From JAIOTH01 sp964639335 (lineage in GTDB: Bacteria; Patescibacteriota; Patescibacteriia; UBA1558; S5-K13): a stretch of DNA of 12,215 nucleotides. The stretch lies in NCBI GenBank assembly GCA_964639335.1, contig CAZXCJ010000033.1:1-12215 (forward strand), read 5' to 3'. Positions 1 to 6,507 of this stretch are shown here, piece by piece (positions within the stretch are counted from its first letter, which is position 1; each line of letters starts with the position of its first letter). Under the pieces are notes generated by a model. The model was given only the letters and a program-made list of their open reading frames with translations. It was not told the DNA's origin and ran no database searches. The translations under genes and the position numbers were made by a program.

Positions 1-512
1 ACATTCATCATTTCTAATCCCATTAATTTAGCCGCATCTACAGCTCGGTTATGATTAATTGGATTTACTCCTCTATTAACTTCACTCATTCTTAATTTAG
101 TAATATCCTCGGCAATGTTGATCGGAATTCCATATTTATGCAATAACTCAATTTGTAAATCCATTACATCACCCAAACCCGCCAAAGACACTCCTTCGGG
201 ATGATGGGCAATAATTAAATCAATGGGTTTCTTTTTAGACAGCTCGTTGGCTAAAAGAATTTCTCCCACTTCTATATCAATACCAACCAAAACCCTTTTT
301 ACTTTTTTGTTTAAACCATCTGTTAAAACTCTAGAATCAGCATAAGGATTTTTTAAGGATTCTAAATCAAACTCTTTCTTCTCATCCGGCTTTAATTTCT
401 TATATTGCTCATTAATATATTTGAGTTTCTTTTGTACAAAATTTGAACCACGTAAATCATTTTTAATGCCCAGACTTATTGCTAAATCATATATTTGTTT
501 AATTGTTAACAT
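1..512 (-). CDS. NIF3 / DUF34 family protein, N-terminal part (runs off window)
   Basis: I read this gene directly from the minus strand; it starts at the ATG whose complement is at 510-512 and is still open at base 1, giving 170 complete codons. Around residues 73-105 it has a beta strand (VKRVLVGID) followed by DLIIAHHPEG, the His-His-Pro metal-binding motif typical of the NIF3/DUF34 family. A second block, ending NPINHNRAVDAAKLMG (150-165), fits the continuing family fold. NIF3-like proteins are dinuclear-metal proteins, and many have a proposed GTP cyclohydrolase-type or scaffold activity, but their physiological role is not settled. The region between about residues 20 and 70 is charged and does not match the short N-terminus of classical NIF3. 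No Shine-Dalgarno motif precedes the ATG; the upstream DNA is a heptad repeat array. The family call is fairly secure, the function is not. Confidence 0.75.
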   Translation of the reverse strand, partial: MLTIKQIYDLAISLGIKNDLRGSNFVQKKLKYINEQYKKLKPDEKKEFDLESLKNPYADSRVLTDGLNKKVKRVLVGIDIEVGEILLANELSKKKPIDLIIAHHPEGVSLAGLGDVMDLQIELLHKYGIPINIAEDITKLRMSEVNRGVNPINHNRAVDAAKLMGLEMMN

Positions 513-516
513 AATA

Positions 517-614
517 TTAGTTATTAGTGGTTAATTGTTAGTTGTTAGGTAATAGTCAATAGGCAATAGTATAAAATTTTATTCCTAATGACTAATTACT
601 ATAAGCTATAAGCT
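517..614. repeat. Degenerate 7-bp tandem repeat array (14 units)
   Basis: Nearly the whole spacer between the NIF3-like gene and gyrA can be cut into 14 consecutive in-phase heptads. The first units are TTAGTTA and TTAGTGG, the middle ones are of the type ATAGTCA and ATAGGCA, and the last two are identical (ATAAGCT at 601-607 and 608-614). Two units (573-586) are poorly conserved. The array begins 4 bp from the NIF3 start codon and ends 4 bp before the gyrA stop codon, so no conventional terminator or promoter is visible here. Confidence 0.7.
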
Positions 615-618
615 AATC

Positions 619-3618
619 TTACACAAGCGTTACCGAAGCCACTTTATTGTCGGCTTTTTTAAATTTCATTAGACGCACGCCTTGTGTAGCCCGGCCAAAG
701 ACCGAAACATTTTTCAGACCCAATCTAATAATCTGACCATCTTTAGAAATGATAATTAAATCCTTGTCTAATTTTTTGGCATTAACCACAAAAGCCGAAA
801 CAATATTCCCTGTCTTAGCTGTTACTTTGGCGGTCTTGATACCCGAACCTCCCCGTCCTTGGGACTTATAGGCCTTTAAGGAAGTTCGCTTGCCAAAACC
901 ATTTTCCATTACTACTAATAATTGATCATTTTCTACCTTACCATTAAAAATAATATCCATTCCTACTACCTGGTCGTCTTTTTTCAATCTAATGCCTCGA
1001 ACTCCGCTAGCCGCCCTACCCATGGCCCTAATATTTTTTTCTTTAGTTCTAATTGATTGGCCTTGGGCAGTTATTAAAACAACATCATCCTTACCACTAG
1101 TAGGTTTTACCCATTCCAATCTATCTTCATCTTTTAATTTTAGGGCAATTAAACCCGAACGTCTGACATTAGAAAATTTTTCTACATCAGTCTTTTTAAT
1201 CAAACCTTTTTTAGTAACAAACATTAAATATTTATATTCTTTTTCACCTCTTGGCAAAATAGCATTGACTTTTTCTTCTGGGGCTAATTGTAAAAAATTG
1301 ACAATATTCTGACCCTTGGCTTGTCTAACAGCCACAGGAATTTCATAGGCCTTTAATTGAAATACTCGCCCACGAGAGGTAAAAAATAATAAATCTGAAT
1401 GTGTGGTGCAAGAAAATAGTTCTTCTACTACATCTTCTTCTTTGGTGGTCAGGCCAATAACTCCTTTTCCGCCTCTATTTTGAGAATGAAAATTATCTGT
1501 GCTCATTCTCTTAATATAACCATCCTTAGTCATAATAACTACCACGTCTTCTTTTGGAATCAAATCCTCGCTAGAAATCTCTCCCACTCTTCCCTTAACA
1601 ATCTTGGTTCTTCTTTCATCACCATATTTATCTTTAAGCTCATTAAGTTCATCTTGAATTATTTTCAAAATCTTCTTAGGATCTTTTAATATTTCTTTTA
1701 ATTCTTTAATTATTTTTTTCTTTTCTTTTAATTCTTCTTCTAGTTTCAATCTTTCTAACCCAGCCAATTGCTGCAATTTCATTTCTAAAATAGCAACTGC
1801 CTGTCTTTCGGATAATTTAAACTTTTTAATTAAATTAACTTTAGCTATCTCTTTATCTTTAGATTGTTTAATTGTTTTAATAATGGCATCAATTTTTTCT
1901 AAAGCCATTACTAAACCTTCTAAAATATGAGCTCTATCTTTTGCTTTATTTAATTCAAAAGTTACTCTTCTAGTTACAACTTCTTGTCTATGTTTAATAA
2001 ACTCACTTAAAATTCCTTTTAAAGTCAAAAGCTTAGGTTGAATACCGTCTACTAAAGCAACTGTATTAAAATGAAATTTATCTTGTAATTGAGTATGTTT
2101 ATACAAACTATTTAAAATCTTTTTGGGATAAGCCGAATCTTTTAAATAAACAACGATTCTAATGCCATCTTTATTAGATTCATCTCTTAAATCACTAACG
2201 CCCTTTATTTTTTTATCTTTAACTAAAGTGGCAATTTTTTCTAATAAAGTTGTTTTATTTACTTGATAAGGAATTTCGGAAACAATAATCTTAAATCCCT
2301 TCTTGGCCTCTACTATTTCGGTCTTAGCCCTGACCACAACACCGCCCTTTCCAGTTGAATAAGCTAATTTTAATTCTTTAATATCATATACAATTCCACC
2401 AGTTGGAAAATCTGGTCCTTTTACAAATTCCATTAAAGCATCTACATCAGCCTGAGGATGTTCAATTAAATGACAAGTAGCATCAACAATTTCACCTAAA
2501 TTATGAGGCGGAATATTGGTAGCCATACCAACAGCAATACCCATGGAACCATTCAATAAAAGATTAGGAACTCTTGCTGGTAAAACAACAGGTTCTTTTT
2601 GAGAACCGTCGTAATTTGGCATAAAATCAACTGTTTCTTTTTCTATATCAGACAATAATTCTTCAGAAATTTTTTGTAATTTGGCCTCGGTATATCGCAT
2701 GGCTGCTGCGCTATCACCGTCTATTGAACCAAAGTTGCCCTGGCCATTAACTAACATATATCTCAATGAGAACTCTTGCGCCATTCTAACCATGGCATCA
2801 TAAACAGAGGTATCTCCATGAGGGTGATATTTACCTAAAACCTCACCGACTACTGTAGCTGATTTTCTAAATTTAGCACTTGGTTTTAAACCAAGTTTCC
2901 ACATGGCATATAAAATTCTTCTATGTACTGGTTTCAGACCATCACGAACATCTGGCAAGGCCCGCGCTACAATAACACTCATAGCATAATCAAGATAAGA
3001 ACTTTTCATTTCTTCAACTAGGGATTGGTCAAAAACATTTTTACCATTTGGAGTTCTAATAATATCTAATTTTCTCGTCTCTGCCTTTAAAACATTTTCT
3101 CCGGAAGCTTCTTTTTTCATAATCTGTTCAGCAAATTTTTCTTTAGTGGATTTTTCAATAACTGATTTTTTCTCTTCTGCTAAAATTTTTGGGGCTGGTT
3201 CTGGCACAATTTTTTTAGGAATTGCTTTTCCGCCAGCCTGCCCCGCTATGCGGAGCATGGCCGGGGAGGCGCCTTTGGTGGAAACTGGTTTTTTCTGGGT
3301 ATTTTTTTTAACTGGTTGCTTAATTTTTTTCTTGGAAACCGAAGAAGTTTTTGTTTTTTTAACAAGTTTTTTCTTAACTATTTGTTTTTTTACAACCTTA
3401 GCAGATTGAGCTGAGCTCGATGTGCCCTTCTTTTTAGGGTGGGCTTTTTTCTTGGGTTTTACCTTTACTTTTTTTACGGCAATTTTAGATCTTTTTCCGC
3501 CCGAGGCGGATCCGCCTTTGGCGGAAACAACTTTTTTTGCAACTTTAACATGGCCTTTCTTTTTAGGAGAAGCTTTTTTCTGGGACTTTACTTTTACTTT
3601 TTTTACGGTCCACGCCAT
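619..3618 (-). CDS. gyrA: DNA gyrase subunit A with long lysine-rich N-terminal extension
   Basis: GyrA is the DNA-cleaving and re-joining subunit of gyrase (A2B2 with GyrB), which introduces negative supercoils. The core begins near residue 195 and contains SSYLDYAMSVIVARALPDVR, GKYHPHGD (262-269) and AAAMRYTE with catalytic Tyr309 (E. coli Tyr122). Thr270 and Asp274 occupy the quinolone-determining positions of E. coli Ser83 and Asp87. A GyrA box (QNRGGKG, residues 713-719; QRRGGKG in E. coli) precedes the C-terminal beta-pinwheel and identifies GyrA rather than ParC. The protein is 999 residues, against roughly 800-880 usual, because about 187 residues precede the equivalent of E. coli residue 1. 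That tail is rich in Lys, Val, Ala and Pro, contains a duplicated block (residues 5-25 and 48-68) and resembles histone H1-like tails. Met167 or Met204 are alternative starts that would drop the tail, but the biased open frame favours the long form. No Shine-Dalgarno motif is seen at the first ATG. Confidence 0.95.
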   Translation of the reverse strand: MAWTVKKVKVKSQKKASPKKKGHVKVAKKVVSAKGGSASGGKRSKIAVKKVKVKPKKKAHPKKKGTSSSAQSAKVVKKQIVKKKLVKKTKTSSVSKKKIKQPVKKNTQKKPVSTKGASPAMLRIAGQAGGKAIPKKIVPEPAPKILAEEKKSVIEKSTKEKFAEQIMKKEASGENVLKAETRKLDIIRTPNGKNVFDQSLVEEMKSSYLDYAMSVIVARALPDVRDGLKPVHRRILYAMWKLGLKPSAKFRKSATVVGEVLGKYHPHGDTSVYDAMVRMAQEFSLRYMLVNGQGNFGSIDGDSAAAMRYTEAKLQKISEELLSDIEKETVDFMPNYDGSQKEPVVLPARVPNLLLNGSMGIAVGMATNIPPHNLGEIVDATCHLIEHPQADVDALMEFVKGPDFPTGGIVYDIKELKLAYSTGKGGVVVRAKTEIVEAKKGFKIIVSEIPYQVNKTTLLEKIATLVKDKKIKGVSDLRDESNKDGIRIVVYLKDSAYPKKILNSLYKHTQLQDKFHFNTVALVDGIQPKLLTLKGILSEFIKHRQEVVTRRVTFELNKAKDRAHILEGLVMALEKIDAIIKTIKQSKDKEIAKVNLIKKFKLSERQAVAILEMKLQQLAGLERLKLEEELKEKKKIIKELKEILKDPKKILKIIQDELNELKDKYGDERRTKIVKGRVGEISSEDLIPKEDVVVIMTKDGYIKRMSTDNFHSQNRGGKGVIGLTTKEEDVVEELFSCTTHSDLLFFTSRGRVFQLKAYEIPVAVRQAKGQNIVNFLQLAPEEKVNAILPRGEKEYKYLMFVTKKGLIKKTDVEKFSNVRRSGLIALKLKDEDRLEWVKPTSGKDDVVLITAQGQSIRTKEKNIRAMGRAASGVRGIRLKKDDQVVGMDIIFNGKVENDQLLVVMENGFGKRTSLKAYKSQGRGGSGIKTAKVTAKTGNIVSAFVVNAKKLDKDLIIISKDGQIIRLGLKNVSVFGRATQGVRLMKFKKADNKVASVTLV
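3227..3284. repeat. GC-rich palindromic element inside the gyrA tail (copy 1)
   Basis: A 58-bp imperfect palindrome is embedded in the AT-rich lysine-tail coding sequence. The outer arms are TTTCCGCCA and TGGTGGAAA and inner arms GCCTGCCCCG and CGGGGAGGC enclose a 16-base loop. It encodes roughly residues 112-131 of GyrA (VSTKGASPAMLRIAGQAGGK), which interrupt the Lys-rich pattern. The outer arms match those of the second element at 3494-3527, so both appear to belong to one family inserted in frame. Confidence 0.7.
3494..3527. repeat. GC-rich palindromic element inside the gyrA tail (copy 2)
   Basis: This 34-bp element has perfect outer arms TTTCCGCC and GGCGGAAA around the inner palindrome GGCGGATCCGCC, so it can also fold as two adjacent 15-base hairpins. 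It encodes about residues 31-42 (VSAKGGSASGGK), a glycine/serine patch in an otherwise Lys/Val/Pro tail. Confidence 0.7.
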
Positions 3619-3807
3619 AAGTTTAATTAAATTGCTAAACTGTTGAATTGTTATATTATTACATTGCTAAAATTTTAACAATTTAACCATCTAGCAATAG
3701 AACAATTTCAAATAAAAAAACAAAAAATAATTATAAATTCATCATCTAATTACCTTTATTCTACTTTATTTCAAAGGAAAAATCAAGGATTAAAATCAAT
3801 AAAACGC
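3619..3807. other. Spacer upstream of gyrA: degenerate 7-bp repeats and weak promoter candidate
   Basis: No gene is visible. About 3631-3709 consists of degenerate repeats of the ATTGTTN / ATTGCTA kind with an approximate 7-bp period on the minus strand, like the other heptad spacers but less regular. A TATAAT lies on the minus strand at 3730-3735, with no convincing -35 (TAAAGG at 3753-3758), and could start a gyrA transcript with a leader of about 105 nt through the repeats. Confidence 0.4.
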
Positions 3808-3836
3808 TTGACATAATCAAAAAAATATAGTAGGTT
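3808..3836 (+). promoter_or_regulatory. Promoter of the small membrane protein gene
   Basis: A perfect TTGACA -35 box (3808-3813) is followed after 17 bp by TAGGTT (3831-3836), a weak -10 that keeps the key second A and final T. Transcription would start near 3843 and give a leader of about 29 nt containing the Shine-Dalgarno AGGAG at 3861-3865, six bases before the ATG. Confidence 0.55.
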
Positions 3837-3871
3837 TAAATGTTACAAAAAATTAAAAATAGGAGTAAGAA

Positions 3872-4171
3872 ATGAGAAAAAAAATTGAAGAAAATAATAA
3901 AAAATATTATGCTTTTCTGAGTATAGTATCGGCATTTATTTTTGGATTCATTCTTGGTTTAGTCATAATAATGTTGATCAGATCGTTTATGTTCAACATT
4001 AAAGTCTCAACAAATTTCCTGATTACCTCTCTAACAACTATCGATGTTGTTGTGGGGATATTAATAGGAATTATTGGGGCAATTTTAATGTATAAGTTAA
4101 TTCTATATGTTAAATATGTTAATAAAGAAAAAAAAATGTTAGAATTGACAGGTGGAGGAACTCTAAAATAA
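3872..4171 (+). CDS. Small two-helix membrane protein, unknown function
   Basis: This 99-residue protein is supported by a TTGACA promoter, one of the few clear Shine-Dalgarno motifs in the window (AGGAG, 6-nt spacing) and a terminator directly downstream. A charged N-terminus (MRKKIEENNKK) precedes a first membrane segment at about residues 13-38 and a second at about 57-80, followed by a basic stretch (KYVNKEKK) and a short C-terminal tail. The Lys/Arg distribution favours both ends in the cytoplasm. I do not recognise a family. It is a monocistronic unit convergent with parB and opposite in strand to all of the surrounding genes from NIF3 to parA, so context says little about its role. Confidence 0.75.
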   Translation: MRKKIEENNKKYYAFLSIVSAFIFGFILGLVIIMLIRSFMFNIKVSTNFLITSLTTIDVVVGILIGIIGAILMYKLILYVKYVNKEKKMLELTGGGTLK

Positions 4172-4185
4172 CTCCCCTCTCTAAT

Positions 4186-4220
4186 AAAAAAGCCATCCTG
4201 AATTCAGTGTGGCTTTTTCC
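4186..4220. terminator. Bidirectional intrinsic terminator
   Basis: AAAAAGCCA and TGGCTTTTT form a 9-bp stem with an inner CTGAATTCAG palindrome, preceded by an A-run and followed by a T-run. It lies between two convergent genes and can terminate both the small membrane protein gene (plus) and, less tightly placed, parB (minus). Confidence 0.85.
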
Positions 4221-4249
4221 TTTTAAAATAAAATTTTCTATAAACTTTC

Positions 4250-4279
4250 TGTACAGACACAAAATATCGCGTCTCTACA
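4250..4279. repeat. 30-bp imperfect palindrome of GTAGAGACGCG type
   Basis: Two 15-base arms begin TGTACAGACAC and end GCGTCTCTACA. They are complementary except at four positions, two of which would be G-U pairs in RNA. It sits just downstream of parB and looks like a miniature palindromic element, distinct from the neighbouring terminator. Confidence 0.6.
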
Positions 4280-4287
4280 TTTTTTAA

Positions 4288-5163
4288 CTATTCCAAAATT
4301 TTTTCCAAAATATCCCCTAACTCTTCTTTAGAATAATATTCAATATCAATACTTCCCTTGCCTTTTTTATCTTTAATTTTAACTTTGGTGTTTAAATAAT
4401 TTCTTAAGGCCTCTTCTTGGGCTAAAAGATTGGGGTCTTTTTGAATAGCTCTTTTATGGGCTTTCACAGAAACTTTTTTGACTTCATTCTCTGTATCTCT
4501 CACATTTAAATCATCTACTAAAATTTTCTTTAATAAATCCTTTTGTTTTTTTTCATTATCTAAAGCAAGTAATAATTTAGCATGCCCAAAACTTATTCTT
4601 TCATCATTTAAGTATTTTTTAATAGATGCGGGTAAATTTTCTAATCTTAAAATATTAGCAATATTAGAACGGCTTTTGCCAACTTTTTGAGCTACTTCTT
4701 CCTGAGTTAAACTAAATTCAGTCATTAATCTATGATAAGCCCTTGATTCTTCTAATAAATTCAAATTGCTGCGCTGAACATTCTCAATTAAAGCTAATTC
4801 TAACTTTTTAATATCTTCTATGTCTCTAATAATGGCCGGCACCTTAAACATGCCCAAAATCTTAGCGGCCTTTAATCTTCTTTCTCCAGCGACTAATTCA
4901 TATCCATCTTCTGTTTTGGTCAAAATTAGGGGCTGAATTATACCATGTTCTCGAATAGAATTAACTAATTCATCTGATTTTTCTTTAATAAAGTTAGTTC
5001 TCGGCTGCCAAGGATTAGATTTTATTTTCTCTACTCTAATATCAACAACTTTTTCTTTAATAACAATATCGTCCTCATTGTTTTGAATTGGATAAACAAC
5101 TTTAACATCACTTTTTTTTGGTATGAGAGAACTCAGTCCTCTTCCTAATCCATATTTAGACAT
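4288..5163 (-). CDS. parB: Chromosome partitioning protein ParB (Spo0J family)
   Basis: ParB binds parS sites near the origin, loads as a CTP-dependent clamp and works with ParA to segregate the chromosome. The 291-residue length is typical. The N-terminus (YGLGRGLSSLIP, 4-15) is the usual ParA-contacting stretch. The ParB/Srx-like nucleotide-binding domain spans about residues 40-135, with NPWQPR (50-55), GERR (93-96) and ENVQRSNLN (127-135). A helix-turn-helix follows at about 152-178 (LTQEEVAQKVGKSRSNIANI), and the C-terminal dimerisation segment, rich in Lys/Glu, closes the protein. It lies 162 bp downstream of parA on the same strand; that spacer holds a GC palindrome and a 41-bp direct repeat instead of the tight coupling usual for parAB. 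No obvious Shine-Dalgarno motif precedes the ATG. No good parS match was seen in the window. Confidence 0.95.
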   Translation of the reverse strand: MSKYGLGRGLSSLIPKKSDVKVVYPIQNNEDDIVIKEKVVDIRVEKIKSNPWQPRTNFIKEKSDELVNSIREHGIIQPLILTKTEDGYELVAGERRLKAAKILGMFKVPAIIRDIEDIKKLELALIENVQRSNLNLLEESRAYHRLMTEFSLTQEEVAQKVGKSRSNIANILRLENLPASIKKYLNDERISFGHAKLLLALDNEKKQKDLLKKILVDDLNVRDTENEVKKVSVKAHKRAIQKDPNLLAQEEALRNYLNTKVKIKDKKGKGSIDIEYYSKEELGDILEKILE

Positions 5164-5178
5164 ATGTTTTCAATTTTA

Positions 5179-5217
5179 CCTGCCTGCCGGCAGGCCACGT
5201 TTTACGTGGCAGGCAGG
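5179..5217. repeat. GC-rich compound palindrome between parA and parB
   Basis: Outer arms CCTGCCTGCC (5179-5188) and GGCAGGCAGG (5208-5217) are perfectly complementary. Inside lie GGCAGG, which makes a second palindrome with the left arm, and a CCACGT-TTT-ACGTGG hairpin (5195-5209). The block is GC-rich in a very AT-rich spacer, as expected of an inserted miniature element. Confidence 0.8.
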
Positions 5218-5223
5218 AATTTC

Positions 5224-5264
5224 AATTTTAAATGAAAGGAAATATTATATTAATTTTAAATTTT
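5224..5264. repeat. 41-bp direct repeat, copy 1 (parB-proximal)
   Basis: Perfectly identical to 5273-5313, offset by 49 bp. On the minus strand each copy contains AATATAATAT, a TATAAT -10-like box, so the duplication may also duplicate a weak promoter for parB. Confidence 0.9.
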
Positions 5265-5272
5265 AAATTATA

Positions 5273-5313
5273 AATTTTAAATGAAAGGAAATATTATATT
5301 AATTTTAAATTTT
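5273..5313. repeat. 41-bp direct repeat, copy 2 (parA-proximal)
   Basis: Second perfect copy, ending 12 bp before the parA stop codon. The 8 bp between copies are AT-rich. The identity of the two copies in a non-coding spacer suggests a recent duplication or active conversion. Confidence 0.9.
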
Positions 5314-5325
5314 GTGCTTTTAATT

Positions 5326-6105
5326 TTACGCTTTCAAACTATTATAGGAATCTAAAATTTCTCGAGCCAATCTCTGATAGGCCTTGGCTCCTGGAGATTT
5401 GGGACTATAATCCAAAATAGTTTTACCGTGTGAAGGTGCCTCTGCCAACCTAACGTTTCTAGGAATTACTGTCCGAAAAATTTTATTTGGAAAATATTTA
5501 TATATTTCATAAAAAACCTGCTCGCTTAATCTATTCCTTTTATCATACATGGTTAAAACCGTTCCTAAAATATTTAATTTATCATTTAAATTATTTTTAA
5601 TAAGTTCAATTGTATTTATTAATTGGCCCAAGCCCTCTAATGCATAATATTCGCATTGAACTGGAATTAAAACTTGATCTGAGGCCACCAAAGCATTAAT
5701 TGTTAAAAGTCCCAAAGAAGGCGGACAATCAATTAAAATAAAATCATAATAATCATAAATTTCTTTCAAGTTATTTAATAATTGATATTCCCTAGCATCT
5801 AAATGAACTAAATCTATGCTGGCTCCGGCCAAATCAGGAGTAGCTGGGGCTAAATGCAAACCTTCTAAAGAAGTAGAAATTATAACATTTTTCATATTAA
5901 TCGGTCCGGGGATCAAAACCTCGTACATCCCATTATCTAAATTTTTATAATCAATGCCCAGCCCTGAAGAGGCGTTGCCCTGAGAGTCAACATCAATTAC
6001 TAACACTTTTTTTCCTAAATATGTTAAATAAGCTGCTAAATTAATAGCAGTTGTTGTTTTTCCTACTCCGCCTTTTTGATTTACTATAGCAATTGTTTGC
6101 GCCAT
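5326..6105 (-). CDS. parA: Chromosome partitioning ATPase ParA (Soj family)
   Basis: ParA is a deviant Walker ATPase that dimerises with ATP, coats DNA non-specifically and is released by ParB, driving chromosome segregation. The 259-residue protein has no N-terminal DNA-binding extension, matching the chromosomal Soj type. Motifs are the deviant Walker A KGGVGKTT (11-18, signature Lys11 and catalytic Lys16), switch I VIDVDSQGNASSGLG (36-50), Walker B LIDCPPSLG (124-132), and the C-terminal DNA-contact stretch IPRNVRLAEAPSHGK (214-228). The start is the ATG directly before AQTIAIVNQ, the canonical N-terminus. It heads a parA-parB unit and has its own extended -10 promoter just upstream, divergent from the tRNA-Leu promoter. 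No Shine-Dalgarno motif is visible. Confidence 0.96.
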   Translation of the reverse strand: MAQTIAIVNQKGGVGKTTTAINLAAYLTYLGKKVLVIDVDSQGNASSGLGIDYKNLDNGMYEVLIPGPINMKNVIISTSLEGLHLAPATPDLAGASIDLVHLDAREYQLLNNLKEIYDYYDFILIDCPPSLGLLTINALVASDQVLIPVQCEYYALEGLGQLINTIELIKNNLNDKLNILGTVLTMYDKRNRLSEQVFYEIYKYFPNKIFRTVIPRNVRLAEAPSHGKTILDYSPKSPGAKAYQRLAREILDSYNSLKA

Positions 6106-6151
6106 AAAAAATAATTAGTAACAGGTTAAAAATTGCCCTTTCCCTGACACT

Positions 6152-6160
6152 ATTATAGCA
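6152..6160 (-). promoter_or_regulatory. Extended -10 promoter of parA
   Basis: On the minus strand the sequence TGCTATAAT is a consensus extended -10 (TATAAT at 6152-6157). The region 17 bp further upstream is only a T-run, so the TG extension probably compensates for a missing -35. The predicted start near 6145 gives a leader of about 40 nt. Confidence 0.7.
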
Positions 6161-6183
6161 AAAAAATGAATAATAAAAAATGA

Positions 6184-6212
6184 TTGACTATTTCTTCTAA
6201 TTTAATTATAAT
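6184..6212 (+). promoter_or_regulatory. Near-consensus sigma-70-type promoter of the tRNA cluster
   Basis: TTGACT (6184-6189), a 17-bp spacer and TATAAT (6207-6212) make the best promoter in the window. The start would fall near 6219, 15 bases before the mature 5' end of tRNA-Leu, as expected for a strongly expressed stable RNA. Confidence 0.88.
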
Positions 6213-6233
6213 AACAAGCGATTTATTAAATAT

Positions 6234-6319
6234 GCCGAAGTGGCGGAATTGGTATACGCGCACGACTCAAAATCGTGTGGACTTTGTCCATGAGAGTTCA
6301 AGTCTCTCCTTCGGCACCA
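6234..6319 (+). tRNA. tRNA-Leu (anticodon CAA)
   Basis: An 86-nt class II tRNA. The acceptor stem GCCGAAG pairs perfectly with CTTCGGC, the discriminator is A and CCA is encoded. The anticodon arm CACGA-CTCAAAA-TCGTG gives anticodon CAA, which reads UUG. The long variable arm lies between the anticodon stem and the T arm, which carries the usual GTTCAAG loop. It has its own strong promoter, and its encoded CCA is followed immediately by CTCGACTC, the start of an inverted-repeat element. Confidence 0.95.
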
Positions 6320-6442
6320 CTCGACTCCCCCTCGACAAACTCGGGGTCGCTCGCGGTTTCGGTTTTTAATAAATTCAGAACCTCAACCATTTTTTATTAG
6401 AAGAGTCGAGTGCCCTGAGCGAACGAAATGAGTCGAAGGGCA
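6318..6442. repeat. Inverted-repeat element abutting the tRNA-Leu 3' end
   Basis: CACTCGACTC (6318-6327), which overlaps the final CA of the tRNA, is perfectly complementary to GAGTCGAGTG (6403-6412). Inside lie a GC-rich hairpin region (CCCC/GGGG, about 6326-6347) and a smaller TAATAAA/TTTATTA pair. Next comes a second palindrome (6411-6442) with arms TGCCCT and AGGGCA containing GAGCGA and AGTCGA. No gene is present, and any rho-independent terminator for tRNA-Leu would have to be formed by these structures. Confidence 0.65.
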
Positions 6443-6467
6443 TCTATAGTTTATGATGTCACCAACA

Positions 6468-6496
6468 TTGACAATAAACAAATTATAAAGTATCTT
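6468..6496 (+). promoter_or_regulatory. Promoter of initiator tRNA
   Basis: TTGACA (6468-6473) and TATCTT (6491-6496) are separated by 17 bp, placing the start near 6503, only about five bases before the mature tRNA. The next tRNA has no comparable promoter and may be co-transcribed. Confidence 0.7.
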
Positions 6497-6507
6497 ATCT
6501 ATATCAT

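Noticed and set aside
992..1312. Open frame of 106 codons on the plus strand inside gyrA
   Set aside because: Fully antisense to strongly conserved GyrA sequence, with no ribosome site or recognisable product; the same holds for the plus-strand frames at 1480-1689, 3146-3409, 3422-3646 and 3439-3630.
5195..5209. CCACGT-TTT-ACGTGG as a possible parS site near parB
   Set aside because: It shares only the ACGT core with the parS consensus (TGTTTCACGTGAAACA) and is part of a larger palindromic element.
3619..6233. Replication origin, suggested by gyrA and parAB being adjacent
   Set aside because: I found no cluster of TTATCCACA-type DnaA boxes, no dnaA or dnaN, and no parS; proximity to oriC remains possible but unsupported.
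6184..6369. Open frame of 61 codons on the plus strand
   Set aside because: It covers the tRNA-Leu promoter and gene; the translated product is a by-product of the tRNA sequence.
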